From assembly GCA_009839635.1 (NCBI GenBank), contig VXPJ01000091.1, positions 1 to 12,355 of the forward strand: a stretch of 12,355 nt of DNA, read 5' to 3'. Shown piece after piece: positions 1 through 7,375 of this stretch; the stretch's first letter is position 1, and each line of letters begins with the position of its first letter. Both the position numbers and the translations under genes were made by a program. The DNA is from Pseudomonadota bacterium. Lineage in GTDB: Bacteria > Pseudomonadota > Gammaproteobacteria > UBA4575. The notes below the pieces were generated by a model. It made no database searches. It had not been told where the DNA came from and worked only from the letters and a program-made list of their open reading frames with translations.

Positions 1-887
1 CCAATCCTGTGACCACAAAGAAAATCATTTCTGATGTTGCACAATACGCGGTATTTGCCGAGGGCCAGATCGGCCTCACCGAATCGCTGACGCTGGTGCT
101 GGGATTACGTCATGAGGACGTTGAAACGGATTTCAAAGAAACCGATGGGTCGACCTTCGATCTAAACGCGGACGAGCTGACGGGTCGAGCAGGACTGGTC
201 TTCGATCTCAGCGATGCTACGGTGCTTTACGCTTCGTACGCTACAGGTGCTAACCACACCAATAGTGGCATCGTGAGAATCTCAAGGAACCAACGGGATG
301 TAGATTTCACCGAGACTGAACAGATCGAAGTCGGGATCAAGCAAAGCTTGCTGAATAATCGCCTGCACTGGACCCTGGCCTGGTTTGACATCGTCAAGAA
401 TGACGTGCTCGCAGAGGATCCGGATAACCCCGGCCCAGATAATCGAATCGTCATTCCAGAGAAGACTTCCGACGGGGTGGAGTTCAGCCTGGCCTATGCT
501 CCGACCGAGACCTTGCAGTTGACAGCCAACGGGACTTTGGTGAACGTGGAAAGAACCGTTGGCGGTGGTTGTGGTTGGTGTGCAGATGTGGAGGCACCTG
601 AAGAGACCTACAACCTGGGATTGGCCTGGGCTCCGCTGGACAAGCTGCGGCTATTGGCCGATGCCCGTTATGTCGGCAAGCGCTTTCACCCCGAGAACCC
701 GATTCCTTCGTACACGGTCGTTGATACCTCTGCACGCTGGCGCTTCACTGAGGACCTGTCCATTGCGCTTCGCGTCGACAACGTGTTTGATGAACTTTAT
801 GCCTCTGCCGCGTATTACTGGCATGCTATGTGGCTGGTCGGCAAACCACGCACTTACAGCCTGACCTTGGATTATAACTTCTTTTAA
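1..887 (+). CDS. TonB-dependent outer-membrane receptor, C-terminal part (5' end outside window)
   Basis: This is the last 290 or so residues of a TonB-dependent receptor, the outer-membrane beta-barrel that takes up siderophores, haem or other metal chelates using TonB energy. The frame is open to the left edge (codons begin at base 3), so the GTG at 9 is internal and the plug domain and TonB box lie outside the window. What is visible is a run of alternating amphipathic strands joined by short turns (APTE, APLD). It also has the family's closing signature: a VDNVFDELY segment, then GKPRTYSLTLDYNFF with a terminal Phe for barrel assembly. A CGWC motif (bases 570-581) lies in what should be an extracellular loop, and the last loop is rich in Y, W, H and M (YYWHAMW, 813-833). 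The following PepSY-TM gene points to iron or siderophore uptake. The substrate cannot be read from this fragment. Confidence 0.93.
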   Translation, partial: NPVTTKKIISDVAQYAVFAEGQIGLTESLTLVLGLRHEDVETDFKETDGSTFDLNADELTGRAGLVFDLSDATVLYASYATGANHTNSGIVRISRNQRDVDFTETEQIEVGIKQSLLNNRLHWTLAWFDIVKNDVLAEDPDNPGPDNRIVIPEKTSDGVEFSLAYAPTETLQLTANGTLVNVERTVGGGCGWCADVEAPEETYNLGLAWAPLDKLRLLADARYVGKRFHPENPIPSYTVVDTSARWRFTEDLSIALRVDNVFDELYASAAYYWHAMWLVGKPRTYSLTLDYNFF

Positions 888-904
888 GCAGTACCTAAGA
901 CGTG

Positions 905-930
905 CTGGCCCGGGCTTACAGCCGGGCCGG
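905..930 (+). other. GC-rich inverted repeat between receptor and PepSY gene
   Basis: A nine-pair stem (one G-T pair) with arms at 905-913 and 922-930 and an 8-base loop sits 18 bases after the receptor stop and 20 bases before the PepSY start. Only a TTT follows it, so it is a poor intrinsic terminator. It may stabilise the upstream mRNA end or cause partial termination, setting a high receptor to PepSY ratio. This role is inferred. Confidence 0.4.
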
Positions 931-949
931 CCGTTTGCCGAGGGTTGCC

Positions 950-2443
950 ATGAAGCTCAAGCGCGGGCTTTTCCTTTTTCATCGCTGGCTCGGCATCGGC
1001 ATGTGCCTGCTGTTCATCATGTGGCCCCTGACGGGCATGGTGATGATGTATGTCGGTTTTCCGGAGCTCACTGAAAAAGAGCGCCATGCCGGACTGCCTG
1101 CCCTTGACGCCGGGCAAATTCGCGAAGGACCCTCGAAGCTGTTGCAGCGCGCCTTGCCTGAGGCTCCGGTCACGCAATTCAGTTTAAGCAGTGTTTCAAG
1201 CCGCCCTGCCTATTTATTGAAACAGGCAGGACACCCCTGGCTGGGGCTTTATGCCGACACCGGCGAGTGGCTGGAAAAATCTACGGCCGAGGATGCTACA
1301 AGCGCTGCCAGAGCATTTTTCCAGGCGCAACAGCCTGGAGGGGAATCGACTGAGGTCCTATACCGGGACATGCTGGAAATGGATCAATGGACGGTTTCCA
1401 GTGCCTTGAATTCACACCGGCCTCTGCATAAAGTTGCTCTGCATGATGCTGCCGCAACCTGGCTTTATGTCTCTTCGAGCACAGGTCAGGTGGTCCGGGA
1501 TGTGACGCGCAACGAACGTGTCTGGAACTGGCTTGGTGCCAACTTGCACTGGATCTATCCGGTGCAGCTGCGCAAGCACCGCACCGTGTGGGCAAATTTG
1601 CTGATCGTACTTTCCCTGGTGGGGCTAGCCTCGGTGCTGAGCGGCATCATCATTGGCCTCATGCGCCTGCGTGTCCAGCGGCGATATCGGGGGAAGGATG
1701 TGAGCCCCTATGAGGGCGTGATGAAGCTCCATCATATTGCTGGTTTGGCCTGTGCATTTTTCCTGACAACCTTTATGTTCAGCGGGTTCATGTCGATGAC
1801 ACCCTGGGGCCTGTTTGATGCCAAAACCAGCTTTACCCAGCAATTGTGGCGTTACCAGCAACCGGGCGATATCAGAAGCCTGGAGCCGGTCTATTCCACT
1901 GCGGAGGAAATCCGTCAACTCCTGCAACAACACCAGACTGACGATATCAAGGAATTGAACTGGCATTGGTTTGCAGGGCACTCCTTGCTTGCCCTGCATC
2001 ATTCTCCTGATGTGTTCCAATCTTTGCGTGGCAAGAATCCGCTTACTGAAGCCGACCTGGCGCCACAGATAAAAACGGCGATAAGCCATTTGCTTCCTGA
2101 CAGCGAAGTGTCATCCACGGAGTATCTGGAAAACTATGATGGTTATTATTATTCGCACCATGAGCGTTTTCGCCCACTACCGGTGATAAGGGTCAAATTT
2201 TCAGACCCTGAATCGACATGGTTTCATATCCATGCACAAACAGGCCAGTTACTGGGGCGATTGACATTCAAAAACCGTGTACAGCGATGGCTCTTTAACG
2301 GACTGCATACACTGGATTTCAGTGCTCTGATCTATCGCAGGCCACTTTGGGATATTTTGCTTATTCTGCTATGCAGCGCTGCTGCATTATTTTCGCTGAC
2401 GGCAATTACCATTGCCTGGCGACATCTCAGGACAGATACCTGA
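950..2443 (+). CDS. PepSY-associated transmembrane protein, candidate siderophore/haem-iron reductase
   Basis: Inner-membrane protein of 497 residues in the PepSY-TM family, whose members include the Pseudomonas siderophore reductases FoxB and FpvG and commonly sit beside TonB receptors. Four membrane helices are visible at about residues 6-35, 212-236, 260-285 and 460-488. The two large periplasmic parts between helices 1-2 and 3-4 contain PepSY-like strands (TWLYVSSSTGQVV; TWFHIHAQTGQLLG). The protein is an internal duplication: the FHRWLG helix matches the LHHIAG helix, and residues 190-225 match 443-478 with His200 and His453 aligned. His11, His261/262, His200 and His453 near the membrane are candidate haem ligands. 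I chose ATG 950 over the upstream GTG at 902 because GAGGG (940-944) precedes it at good spacing and the first helix then starts directly. It probably shares a transcript with the receptor 62 bases upstream. Reductase function is inferred from family and context. Confidence 0.85.
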   Translation: MKLKRGLFLFHRWLGIGMCLLFIMWPLTGMVMMYVGFPELTEKERHAGLPALDAGQIREGPSKLLQRALPEAPVTQFSLSSVSSRPAYLLKQAGHPWLGLYADTGEWLEKSTAEDATSAARAFFQAQQPGGESTEVLYRDMLEMDQWTVSSALNSHRPLHKVALHDAAATWLYVSSSTGQVVRDVTRNERVWNWLGANLHWIYPVQLRKHRTVWANLLIVLSLVGLASVLSGIIIGLMRLRVQRRYRGKDVSPYEGVMKLHHIAGLACAFFLTTFMFSGFMSMTPWGLFDAKTSFTQQLWRYQQPGDIRSLEPVYSTAEEIRQLLQQHQTDDIKELNWHWFAGHSLLALHHSPDVFQSLRGKNPLTEADLAPQIKTAISHLLPDSEVSSTEYLENYDGYYYSHHERFRPLPVIRVKFSDPESTWFHIHAQTGQLLGRLTFKNRVQRWLFNGLHTLDFSALIYRRPLWDILLILLCSAAALFSLTAITIAWRHLRTDT

Positions 2444-2669
2444 ATTTTGCCAAACCTGGATTTGGAATTGTGACAGAGGGATCATTTTGTGCGATTCACG
2501 ACTATAGTAACATTAGTGATTACTCAATCAGCAAATACGAAGGCACTCAGTTAGTACACGAAGAGACGTGCCTTATTCACAGGTATCCCGTGCTTGCAGG
2601 CGAATTGCTGAGTCACTTTGATGGCAACATCAGAGACGCCTGAACTGATTCATTTCTATGAAATAATGC
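2444..2669. other. AT-rich stretch without a convincing gene
   Basis: This gap after the PepSY gene is more AT-rich than its neighbours. It holds one possible 57-codon frame (GTG 2470 to TGA 2643) with no recognisable domain and no clear ribosome binding site; I do not call it a gene. A perfect 7-base inverted repeat (2540-2546 with 2568-2574, 21-base loop) could be a weak transcript-end structure, but no T-run follows. A short ATTTC/GAAAT palindrome lies at 2652-2664, just upstream of the promoter of the next unit. Confidence 0.4.
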
Positions 2670-2699
2670 TTTACATGAATAAACAAGAATGATAATAAT
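2670..2699 (+). promoter_or_regulatory. Candidate sigma-70 promoter of the imelysin unit
   Basis: TTTACA at 2670-2675 (5 of 6 to the -35 consensus) is followed after 18 bases by AATAAT at 2694-2699 (5 of 6 to the -10). An alternative -10, GATAAT at 2691-2696, would leave only 15 bases. The predicted start, near 2706, gives a leader of about 225 bases before the imelysin ATG. The -10 is buried in the Fur-box match, as expected of an iron-repressed promoter. Confidence 0.5.
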
Positions 2700-2706
2700 A
2701 CGCATT
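2688..2706. promoter_or_regulatory. Fur box
   Basis: The 19-base site AATGATAATAATACGCATT matches the 9-1-9 inverted-repeat form of the Fur consensus (AATGATAATnATTATCATT) at 15 of 18 defined positions; the mismatches are all in the right arm. It overlaps the candidate -10, so Fur with Fe(II) would block polymerase. The downstream imelysin family is known to be iron-regulated in several bacteria, which fits. Binding has not been tested; the call rests on match, position and context. Confidence 0.7.
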
Positions 2707-2775
2707 AGTATTTGTAAGAAAATGAGATTTAAAGATTCTTCCTAGTTTGCGGGCACAGTTTTTCTTATCTGTCAC

Positions 2776-2904
2776 ATGCCTGCGCTGGTCAAAAAGACGT
2801 TTGAAAAGCGCCTGAGCAGTTTGAAGAAACGCATACCATACTTGGAAAAGCAGGTCGCTCTTCAGGATGAAATGACCATTGAAAAGGAACACCAACTAGC
2901 GTAG
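2776..2904 (+). CDS. Possible small charged helical protein, 42 residues
   Basis: A 42-codon frame from ATG 2776 to TAG 2902-2904 lies between the Fur-box promoter and the imelysin gene and ends 26 bases before the imelysin ATG. The predicted peptide starts MPALVKKTFEKR. It has a strongly basic first half (K6, K7, K11, R12, K17, K18, R19) and a mixed to acidic second half (E24, D31, E32, E36, E38), with leucines spaced as in an amphipathic or coiled-coil helix. It has no cysteine, signal peptide or membrane segment. I do not recognise a family. There is no evident Shine-Dalgarno sequence before the ATG, and the only in-frame upstream stop is at 2743, so no better start exists. It could be a real iron-regulated small protein, a translated leader affecting imelysin expression, or chance. 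Confidence 0.35.
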   Translation: MPALVKKTFEKRLSSLKKRIPYLEKQVALQDEMTIEKEHQLA

Positions 2905-2930
2905 CTACCGGGCAACAGGACAAACCCATC

Positions 2931-4205
2931 ATGAAATTTCCGACAGTAAAGATATTTCTGATCTCTGTATTGCTGACATTTCTGTCAGCCCCCGTCTATG
3001 CTGTGCCACAGGCAAGTGAGGTGGTACAACACTACACTGAGCTAGCGCATGCAGTGTATGAGGATTCGCTGATCACTGCACACACACTGCAGAAAGCAGT
3101 CGACAAGTTAATTTCAGAACCAACTGTCGCAAATCTTCGCCATGCCCGAATGGCCTGGTTGGCATCCCGGGTACCCTATATGCAAAGTGAGGTCTATCGC
3201 TTTGGCAATGCGATTGTTGACGACTGGGAAGGCAAGGTGAATGCGTGGCCACTCGATGAAGGCCTGATTGATTATGTCGCAGCGAGTTATGGTACCGAGT
3301 CGGAAGAAAATCCGGCCTATAGGGTGAATGTAATTGCTAGCCCAAGCTTCACCTTTTCAGGCCAATCCATTGATGCGTCGCACATCACCAAAGATCTACT
3401 CGCCAGCACACTTCATGAACTTGGAGGAATCGAAGCAAATGTGGCAACGGGCTATCACGCCATAGAATTCCTTCTCTGGGGCCAGGATCTGAACGGTGTT
3501 GGACCAGGCAACGGCAATCGACCGGCTACGGACTTCGACCCGAATAATTGTTCCCGGGGAAACTGTGAGCGACGGGCAGCGTATCTGAAAATGGCTACTG
3601 ATCTTCTGGTTGACGACTTAGCATGGATGGTGGCCCAGTGGGTGCCTGGTGGTGAAGCCCGTGAAGGCTTGATCCAGGGCGGTTCCAAGAACGGTCTTTC
3701 TACGATTGTGACCGGTATGGGCAGCCTTTCCTACGGGGAACTGGCAGGTCAGCGGATGCAGCTTGGGCTGCTGCTACATGACCCCGAAGAGGAGCATGAT
3801 TGCTTTAGCGACAACACACACCACTCCCACTATTATGATGCGATGGGCATTCAGAACATCTATCTTGGCAAGTATCGCCGCATAAACGGCTCGATGGTTG
3901 AGGGACCAGGCATCTCTGCCCTCGTTGCTGCTGCATCACCAGAAGTTGACAAGAACCTGCGTGATCAACTGCGTACCACCATGTCCGCAATGGAAAAGCT
4001 CGTGCATGCAGCAAAAAATGGAGAGGCCTATGACCAGATGATCGGGGAAGGAAATGATTCAGGGAATGCCAGAGTTCAGGCAGCCATCGATGCCTTGACC
4101 TCGCAAACCCGTGGAATCGAACAGGCTGCAGCTGTACTCCAACTGGCTTCGGTCGAATTCGAGGGATCTGAAAGTCTGGATAATCCCGAAACTGTTTTTG
4201 AGTAA
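2931..4205 (+). CDS. Imelysin family (M75/IrpA-like) periplasmic iron-uptake protein
   Basis: A 424-residue imelysin-domain protein. A cleavable signal peptide (K2, K7, hydrophobic core 8-19, cleavage likely after APVYA, residue 24) sends it to the periplasm or outer-membrane surface. The family hallmark GxHxxE is present as GYHAIE at residues 174-179. The second half has a polar cluster at 289-303 (H289, D290, C291, D294, H297, H298, H300, Y301, Y302, D303) that looks metal-binding. Cysteines C207 and C212 (CSRGNC) could pair as a disulphide. The family includes IrpA and the insulin-cleaving membrane protease, but structures show no clear peptidase site, and a role in iron acquisition is the usual view. 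Length is normal for the IrpA branch. It follows a Fur box and a PepSY/TonB pair, which supports the iron role. AGGA at 2917-2920 is a somewhat distant ribosome site. No di-haem or DUF1513 partner follows; the next gene is convergent polA. Confidence 0.92.
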   Translation: MKFPTVKIFLISVLLTFLSAPVYAVPQASEVVQHYTELAHAVYEDSLITAHTLQKAVDKLISEPTVANLRHARMAWLASRVPYMQSEVYRFGNAIVDDWEGKVNAWPLDEGLIDYVAASYGTESEENPAYRVNVIASPSFTFSGQSIDASHITKDLLASTLHELGGIEANVATGYHAIEFLLWGQDLNGVGPGNGNRPATDFDPNNCSRGNCERRAAYLKMATDLLVDDLAWMVAQWVPGGEAREGLIQGGSKNGLSTIVTGMGSLSYGELAGQRMQLGLLLHDPEEEHDCFSDNTHHSHYYDAMGIQNIYLGKYRRINGSMVEGPGISALVAAASPEVDKNLRDQLRTTMSAMEKLVHAAKNGEAYDQMIGEGNDSGNARVQAAIDALTSQTRGIEQAAAVLQLASVEFEGSESLDNPETVFE

Positions 4206-4444
4206 ATCTGCTTTCAAGAACGAGTAGGCCGTCTATCCGGTAGGGCGGGCCAACTGCACCAATCAATTAGTTCTGTTGCCTTCGTAATTCGGCCTGCGAT
4301 GCACAGAATTTGCAGTGGGGCCTGCCTTGCAGGATGAGTTTATGCGTCAGGTGTGGGTTGTGCAGCAGGAGGTTGCTGATAGTCGGTCCAGGTAGCCTCC
4401 GGTACATCCCCACCTGTACGTTTCCTGTTCAGCAAGATGTGTCG
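4206..4444. other. Convergent intergenic region, imelysin gene to polA
   Basis: 239 bases between two converging stops. I find no gene with family resemblance and no classical terminator with a T-run on either strand. There are only small inverted repeats: CCTGC-CTT-GCAGG near 4322-4334, and CAGGT/ACCTG at 4389-4393 and 4412-4416. In enterics the small RNA Spot 42 lies downstream of polA, but I see no matching structure here. Confidence 0.4.
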
Positions 4445-7171
4445 TTAATGGGCCTCATCCCAGTTATGGCCATACCCAGCATCCACGACTAGGGGCACAG
4501 AAAGTTCAACAGCAGAGGCCATTTTCCGTTTTACCATCTTCTGTACAGTGTCCTTGTAGTCCTCTTGGACCTCAAAAACAAGTTCGTCATGAACCTGCAT
4601 GATCATCTTGGACCCCGGATGTTCCTGCTCTTGCCATGCATCAATCTGGATCATGGCATGCTTGATGATATCAGCGGCCGTCCCCTGCATGGGTGCATTG
4701 ATTGCTGTGCGTTCCGCGTACTGGCGCAGCTTTACATTTTTGTGATTGATATCAGGCAAGTACAGTCGCCGCCCGAAAAGCGTTTCCACATAGCCCTGGG
4801 CACGCGCCTTTTCACGTATGTCCCCCATGTATTTCTTCACACCGGGGTAACGTTCAAAGTAGAGACCTACATACTGCTGGGCTTCGGAACGAGAAATCCC
4901 GAGCTGGTTGGCGAGTCCAAAAGCCGACATGCCGTAGATCAAGCCAAAGTTGATCGCCTTGGCAGAACGGCGCTGTTCTGCGCTTACATCGTCAAGACCC
5001 GTTGCAAACACCTCGGCAGCAGTTGCACGGTGAATATCCTCACCCCTTGAAAAGGCGTTACACAGTCCTTCATCCTGGGACAAGTGTGCCATGATGCGCA
5101 GCTCTATCTGCGAATAATCCGCGGCCAGAATCATGTGGGATTCCGGTGCAACAAAGGCTTGTCGAATTCGCCTCCCTTCCTCGGTGCGTATCGGGATGTT
5201 CTGCAAATTCGGATCGGATGAAGACAGGCGACCGGTAGCTGCAACCGCTTGATGATAGGAAGTATGTATGCGGCCTGTTTTTGCTCTGACCAGTGTAGGG
5301 AGCTTATCCGTATACGTTGATTTCAGTTTGCTGAGTGCTCGATGCTCTAGTAAAAGTTTAGGCAGAGGAAAGTCCCGGGCGAGCTCCTGCAATACATCCT
5401 CGGCAGTGGAGGGTTGGCCCGTAGGGGTTTTGCGCCGTACCGGCAATCCTTGTTTTTCAAACAGAACTTCCTGTATCTGCTTCGGGGAGCCCAGATTAAA
5501 TTCCTCTCCAGCGATCTCGAAAGCCTGTCTTTCTATTTCATGAATCCTTTCATCAAACTGCCGGCTCTGCTTCGTCAATCGCCCACAATCAAGCAGCACA
5601 CCCTGTCGCTCCATGTTTGACAGTACTCCCGACAAAGGCAGTTCAATATCCTGATAGAGCTTTCTTTGTCTGGATCTTTGTTTTTGCTCCAGTTCGGACC
5701 AGAATACTTTGTGCAGCCGCAGTACCATATCAGCACATTCCGCGGCATAGTCCGCAACATCCTTCAGATCTGCCTGATCGAATGCAATTTGCTTGGATCC
5801 CTTGCCGACAATGTCTTGTAGGTCAATGCTCGTATGCCCGAGATACTTTTTGCACAATGCATCCAAGTCGTGTCGACTCGCCACGGAATTGCACACATAA
5901 GACTGCAGCATGATGTCGTGCCGGATGCCCTCCAGATGAATGTCATGATTCAACAATACGGTACGATCATGCTTGAGGTTGTGCCCTATGATTTTGGGCG
6001 GGCTTGAATTAAAAATAATCTTGAATTTTTCCAGGGTGGCCTCGCGGTTCAGTTGTTCAGGGGCACCGGGATATTCGTGTGCAAAGGGAATATAGGCTGC
6101 CTCACCCGGGCTGACAGCAACAGACAAGCCCACGACATTGGCCTTCATGTAATCCGGAGTGTTTGTTTCTACATGCAAGGCCACCAGATCTGCCTGCTGC
6201 AACTGCACCAGCCAGCGGTCAAGATCCTCATCACTTAATATCAATTCATAACTACGACCAGCCGCAGTTACCTCAGCAGGCGCAACATCCGTCATCTCGC
6301 CTTCCTGAACATCGAGGGAGCCCAACCAGCTCTTGAACTCAAGCTCGGAGTACAACTGCTGCAACTGTTTCGAATCCGGTGGCTGTGTGCGCAGATCTTC
6401 AACACCTATCGGCAAGTCCAGCGCGCAACGTATCGACACAAGTTCATGTGAAAGAGGCAATTGCTCCAGGTGCGCGCGCAGTTTTTCACCAATCTTTCCA
6501 GTAATCGAGTCTGCATGGGAGGTAATTTGTTCCAGTGATCCAAATTCATTCAGCCATTTGGCGGCTGTTTTTGGCCCGACACCCGGTACTCCCGGTACGT
6601 TATCGGACTTGTCCCCCGTGAGTGCTAGGTAATCAATAATCTGGTGCGGTGCAACCCCAAATTTTTTCCTTACACCCACGGTATCCATCTTGGCATTCGT
6701 CATGGTATTCACCAGGGTGACATGGTCATTTACCAACTGTGCCATGTCCTTATCACCGGTTGATATCAGCACTTTATGACCCTGATCCACGGCCTGAGAG
6801 GCCAGTGTTCCAATCACGTCATCCGCTTCGACGTTGGGCTCCGAGATCAACACAAGGCCCAATGCACGAATAACCGCATGCAAAGGATCGATCTGCGCGC
6901 GAAGCTCATCCGGCATAGGGGGGCGGTTGGCCTTGTAATCACCATAGAGTTCGTGCCTGAAAGTCTTTCCCTTGGCATCAAATACCACCGCAATATGGCT
7001 GGGCTGCTCCTTGCTAAGCAGCCTTTTGAGCATGTTGACGACACCGTATATGGCGCCGGTGGGTTGACCAGACGACGTGGTAAGGGATTGCAGTTCCGGT
7101 ACATGAAAGGCCCGGTACAAATAGGACGATCCGTCGACCAGAATCAGTGGAGGTACGTCGCTGTCTGACAT
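4445..7171 (-). CDS. polA: DNA polymerase I, with a degenerate 3'-5' proofreading site
   Basis: Pol I of 908 residues (E. coli 928), for Okazaki-primer removal and repair gap filling. Domains in order: 5'-nuclease, about 1-290, with LILVDGSSYLYRAF, DAKGKTFRHELY, EADDVIG, STGDKD and TGDKSDNVPGVPGVG intact; 3'-5' exonuclease fold, about 310-500; polymerase, about 510-908. Polymerase motif A is DYSQIELR (D685), motif B RRSAKAINFGLIYG and motif C VHDELVFEV (D862), all intact. The exonuclease site is odd. By collinear alignment with E. coli (spacings of 69 and 146 residues match exactly), D355 is H333 and D501 is C479, while E357 (E335), D424 (D402) and Y497 (Y475) remain. Loss of these carboxylates abolishes or strongly cuts proofreading in Klenow mutants, so this enzyme is probably proofreading-poor. 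It starts at ATG 7171 with only a weak upstream purine run. It is convergent with the imelysin gene and divergent from thrB. Confidence 0.97.
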   Translation of the reverse strand: MSDSDVPPLILVDGSSYLYRAFHVPELQSLTTSSGQPTGAIYGVVNMLKRLLSKEQPSHIAVVFDAKGKTFRHELYGDYKANRPPMPDELRAQIDPLHAVIRALGLVLISEPNVEADDVIGTLASQAVDQGHKVLISTGDKDMAQLVNDHVTLVNTMTNAKMDTVGVRKKFGVAPHQIIDYLALTGDKSDNVPGVPGVGPKTAAKWLNEFGSLEQITSHADSITGKIGEKLRAHLEQLPLSHELVSIRCALDLPIGVEDLRTQPPDSKQLQQLYSELEFKSWLGSLDVQEGEMTDVAPAEVTAAGRSYELILSDEDLDRWLVQLQQADLVALHVETNTPDYMKANVVGLSVAVSPGEAAYIPFAHEYPGAPEQLNREATLEKFKIIFNSSPPKIIGHNLKHDRTVLLNHDIHLEGIRHDIMLQSYVCNSVASRHDLDALCKKYLGHTSIDLQDIVGKGSKQIAFDQADLKDVADYAAECADMVLRLHKVFWSELEQKQRSRQRKLYQDIELPLSGVLSNMERQGVLLDCGRLTKQSRQFDERIHEIERQAFEIAGEEFNLGSPKQIQEVLFEKQGLPVRRKTPTGQPSTAEDVLQELARDFPLPKLLLEHRALSKLKSTYTDKLPTLVRAKTGRIHTSYHQAVAATGRLSSSDPNLQNIPIRTEEGRRIRQAFVAPESHMILAADYSQIELRIMAHLSQDEGLCNAFSRGEDIHRATAAEVFATGLDDVSAEQRRSAKAINFGLIYGMSAFGLANQLGISRSEAQQYVGLYFERYPGVKKYMGDIREKARAQGYVETLFGRRLYLPDINHKNVKLRQYAERTAINAPMQGTAADIIKHAMIQIDAWQEQEHPGSKMIMQVHDELVFEVQEDYKDTVQKMVKRKMASAVELSVPLVVDAGYGHNWDEAH

Positions 7172-7375
7172 GCCTTATTTAAGATCGGCGGTCAGTGGAT
7201 GAAGTCTGGCTGTCACGCTATGATGGCCCGTGTTTTCAGTGAAGGTTGCACAATCTATCCCGCAGCATACACTCATGCTTTTGCTCAGGCAGGTGGACAA
7301 GGGTATGCGAAGCACCTGGCACTGAGGGTTGTTGCCCTTTCACAGTAACGACATAACTAGCTGCATCAACGATAC
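7172..7375. other. Divergent intergenic region, polA to thrB
   Basis: 204 bases that must hold the promoters of both polA (-) and thrB (+). Only weak matches are visible, the best for thrB being TTGTTG (7329-7334) and CATAAC (7352-7357) 17 bases apart. A 42-codon frame (7220-7348, +) lacks a ribosome site and resemblance to any family, and I do not call it. In Pseudomonas a small DUF2782 gene lies between polA and thrB (from memory); nothing like it is present here. Confidence 0.35.

Noticed and set aside
2470..2643. 57-codon frame from GTG after the PepSY gene
   Set aside because: It is only the tail of a longer frame overlapping the PepSY gene out of phase, with no domain and a weak start.
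2718..2745. Very short frame ATG-AGA-TTT-AAA-GAT-TCT-TCC-TAG as a leader peptide after the Fur box
   Set aside because: Seven codons with no regulatory codon run and no attenuator hairpins downstream; cannot be told from chance.
4206..4444. Spot 42-like small RNA downstream of polA
   Set aside because: The position recalls the enteric spf gene, but no matching sequence, strong hairpin with T-run or promoter is visible.
4310..4492. 60-codon cysteine-rich frame on + strand running into polA
   Set aside because: It overlaps the 3' end of polA antisense, matches nothing known and lacks a ribosome site.
4565..5050. 161-codon frame antisense to polA
   Set aside because: Lies wholly within the conserved polymerase-domain coding sequence on the other strand; the protein has no domain-like pattern.
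7220..7348. 42-codon frame on + strand (ATGATG start) between polA and thrB
   Set aside because: No ribosome binding site, no recognisable family, and it fills the space where both divergent promoters must lie; most likely chance.
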